The translations under genes were made by a program, and so were the position numbers. From Dichotomicrobium sp964466965 (GTDB taxonomy: Bacteria; Pseudomonadota; Alphaproteobacteria; Rhizobiales; Rhodomicrobiaceae), in NCBI GenBank assembly GCA_964466965.1, contig CAYXPZ010000106.1, positions 1-7,173 of the forward strand: a stretch of 7,173 nt of DNA. The letters are read 5' to 3'. Under the pieces are notes generated by a model. That model searched no databases and was not told where the DNA came from. It worked only from the letters and a program-made list of their open reading frames with translations. Numbering within the stretch: position 1 is the first letter of the stretch; every line of letters begins with the position of its first letter. Shown here in pieces: positions 6,416-7,173 of this stretch.

Positions 6416-7173
6416 ATGTCCGACTGGCCGATCCTGTCAGCGACGATCTTTCTGCCGCTTGCCGGCGCGCTATTTATCTTCCTGATCCGCGCGAACGACG
6501 AGATCGCCGCGCGCAACGCCCGCTACGTCGCGCTGTGGACTACGATGATCACTTTCGCGCTGTCGCTGCTGATCTGGGCGCAGTTTGATCCGACCACCGC
6601 GGATTTCCAGTTCGTCGAGAAATACGCATGGTTCGCGACCGGCATCACCTATCATGTCGGGGTGGACGGCATCTCGATGCTGTTCGTCATTCTCACCACC
6701 TTCGTTATGCCGTTGTGCATTCTGGCGAGCTGGGTCTCGATTACAGAGCGCGTCAAGGAATACATGATCGCGTTTCTCGTGCTCGAGACGCTGATGATCG
6801 GTGTGTTCTGCGCCCTCGACCTGGTCGTGTTCTACCTGTTCTTCGAGGGCGGGCTGATCCCGATGTTTCTCATTATTGGCGTGTGGGGCGGCGCGCGCCG
6901 GGTCTATGCCAGCCTGAAATTCTTTCTCTACACGCTGCTCGGCTCGGTGCTGATGCTCGTCGCGATCCTGGTGATGTACGCTGAGGCCGGAACGACCGAC
7001 ATCCCCACGTTGTTGAATTATGATTTTCCGCCGGGAATGCAGACATGGCTCTGGCTCGCGTTCCTCGCTTCCTTCGCGGTGAACATGCCGATGTGGCCCG
7101 TGCATACCTGGCTGCATGAAGCGCATCTCGAGGCGCCGACCGCCGCCTCGGTGGTGCTGGCGGCGATCCTTCT
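6416..7173 (+). CDS. nuoM: NADH-quinone oxidoreductase subunit M (ND4 homologue), 3'-truncated by the window edge, with atypical TM7
   Basis: NuoM is the middle antiporter-like proton pump of the membrane arm, related to MrpD. The frame opens at ATG 6416 (start MSDWPILSATIFLPL) and runs off the right edge with 252 full codons, about half of a usual 500-residue protein. It was read directly from the sequence. The first half is typical: a short first helix, the HVGVDGISMLFV segment, VVFYLFFEGGLIPMFLI with the TM5 glutamate at E144, and the LKFFLYTLLGSVLML helix. TM7 is odd. The family pattern FAVKMP-WPVHTWLPDAH reads FAVNMPMWPVHTWLHEAH here, so the pumping lysine is N223 and Pro-Asp of LPDAH is H234-E235. 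The paralogous NuoL in this window keeps K233 and LPDA. Downstream EAPTAASVVLAAIL is again family-like, so no frameshift is involved. Identification as NuoM is secure. Whether it pumps normally is open. Confidence 0.95.
   Translation, partial: MSDWPILSATIFLPLAGALFIFLIRANDEIAARNARYVALWTTMITFALSLLIWAQFDPTTADFQFVEKYAWFATGITYHVGVDGISMLFVILTTFVMPLCILASWVSITERVKEYMIAFLVLETLMIGVFCALDLVVFYLFFEGGLIPMFLIIGVWGGARRVYASLKFFLYTLLGSVLMLVAILVMYAEAGTTDIPTLLNYDFPPGMQTWLWLAFLASFAVNMPMWPVHTWLHEAHLEAPTAASVVLAAIL

Overview
The window is a continuous stretch of a bacterial respiratory complex I operon (proton-pumping NADH:quinone oxidoreductase, NDH-1). All genes lie on the + strand in the canonical order nuoG (3' part), nuoH, nuoI, nuoJ, nuoK, nuoL, nuoM (5' part). 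There is no inserted gene, mobile element, RNA gene, CRISPR array or recognisable terminator. Gene boundaries are tight: nuoG and nuoH overlap by 8 bp, and the gaps are 9 bp (H-I), 38 bp (I-J), 83 bp (J-K), 27 bp (K-L) and 3 bp (L-M). This fits one polycistronic message whose promoter lies upstream of the window.

The organism is most likely an alphaproteobacterium. The DNA is GC-rich (about 60% by eye). The proteins have the mitochondria-like character of alphaproteobacterial complex I: a 163-residue NuoI ending in DAPYR, a NuoG without the extra N7 cluster cysteines, and NuoH/NuoJ/NuoL sequences of the Rhizobiales/Rhodospirillales type. I cannot name a genus.

Together the genes build the distal end of the peripheral arm and most of the membrane arm. 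NuoG and NuoI carry Fe-S clusters that pass electrons from NADH towards quinone. NuoH forms the membrane side of the quinone site. NuoJ and NuoK link NuoH to the pumps, and NuoL and NuoM are two of the three antiporter-like proton pumps. NuoN and the genes nuoA-F are outside the window.

Six of the seven subunits look ordinary, with their diagnostic residues in place. The exception is NuoM. Near the right edge, the TM7 lysine regarded as essential for proton translocation is asparagine (N223), and the neighbouring, nearly invariant LPDAH is LHEAH. The reading frame is open and the flanking residues match the family. NuoL in the same window keeps the lysine (K233) and the LPDA. This is the observation most worth a second look; the window ends about 50 bases later, so the rest of NuoM cannot be inspected.
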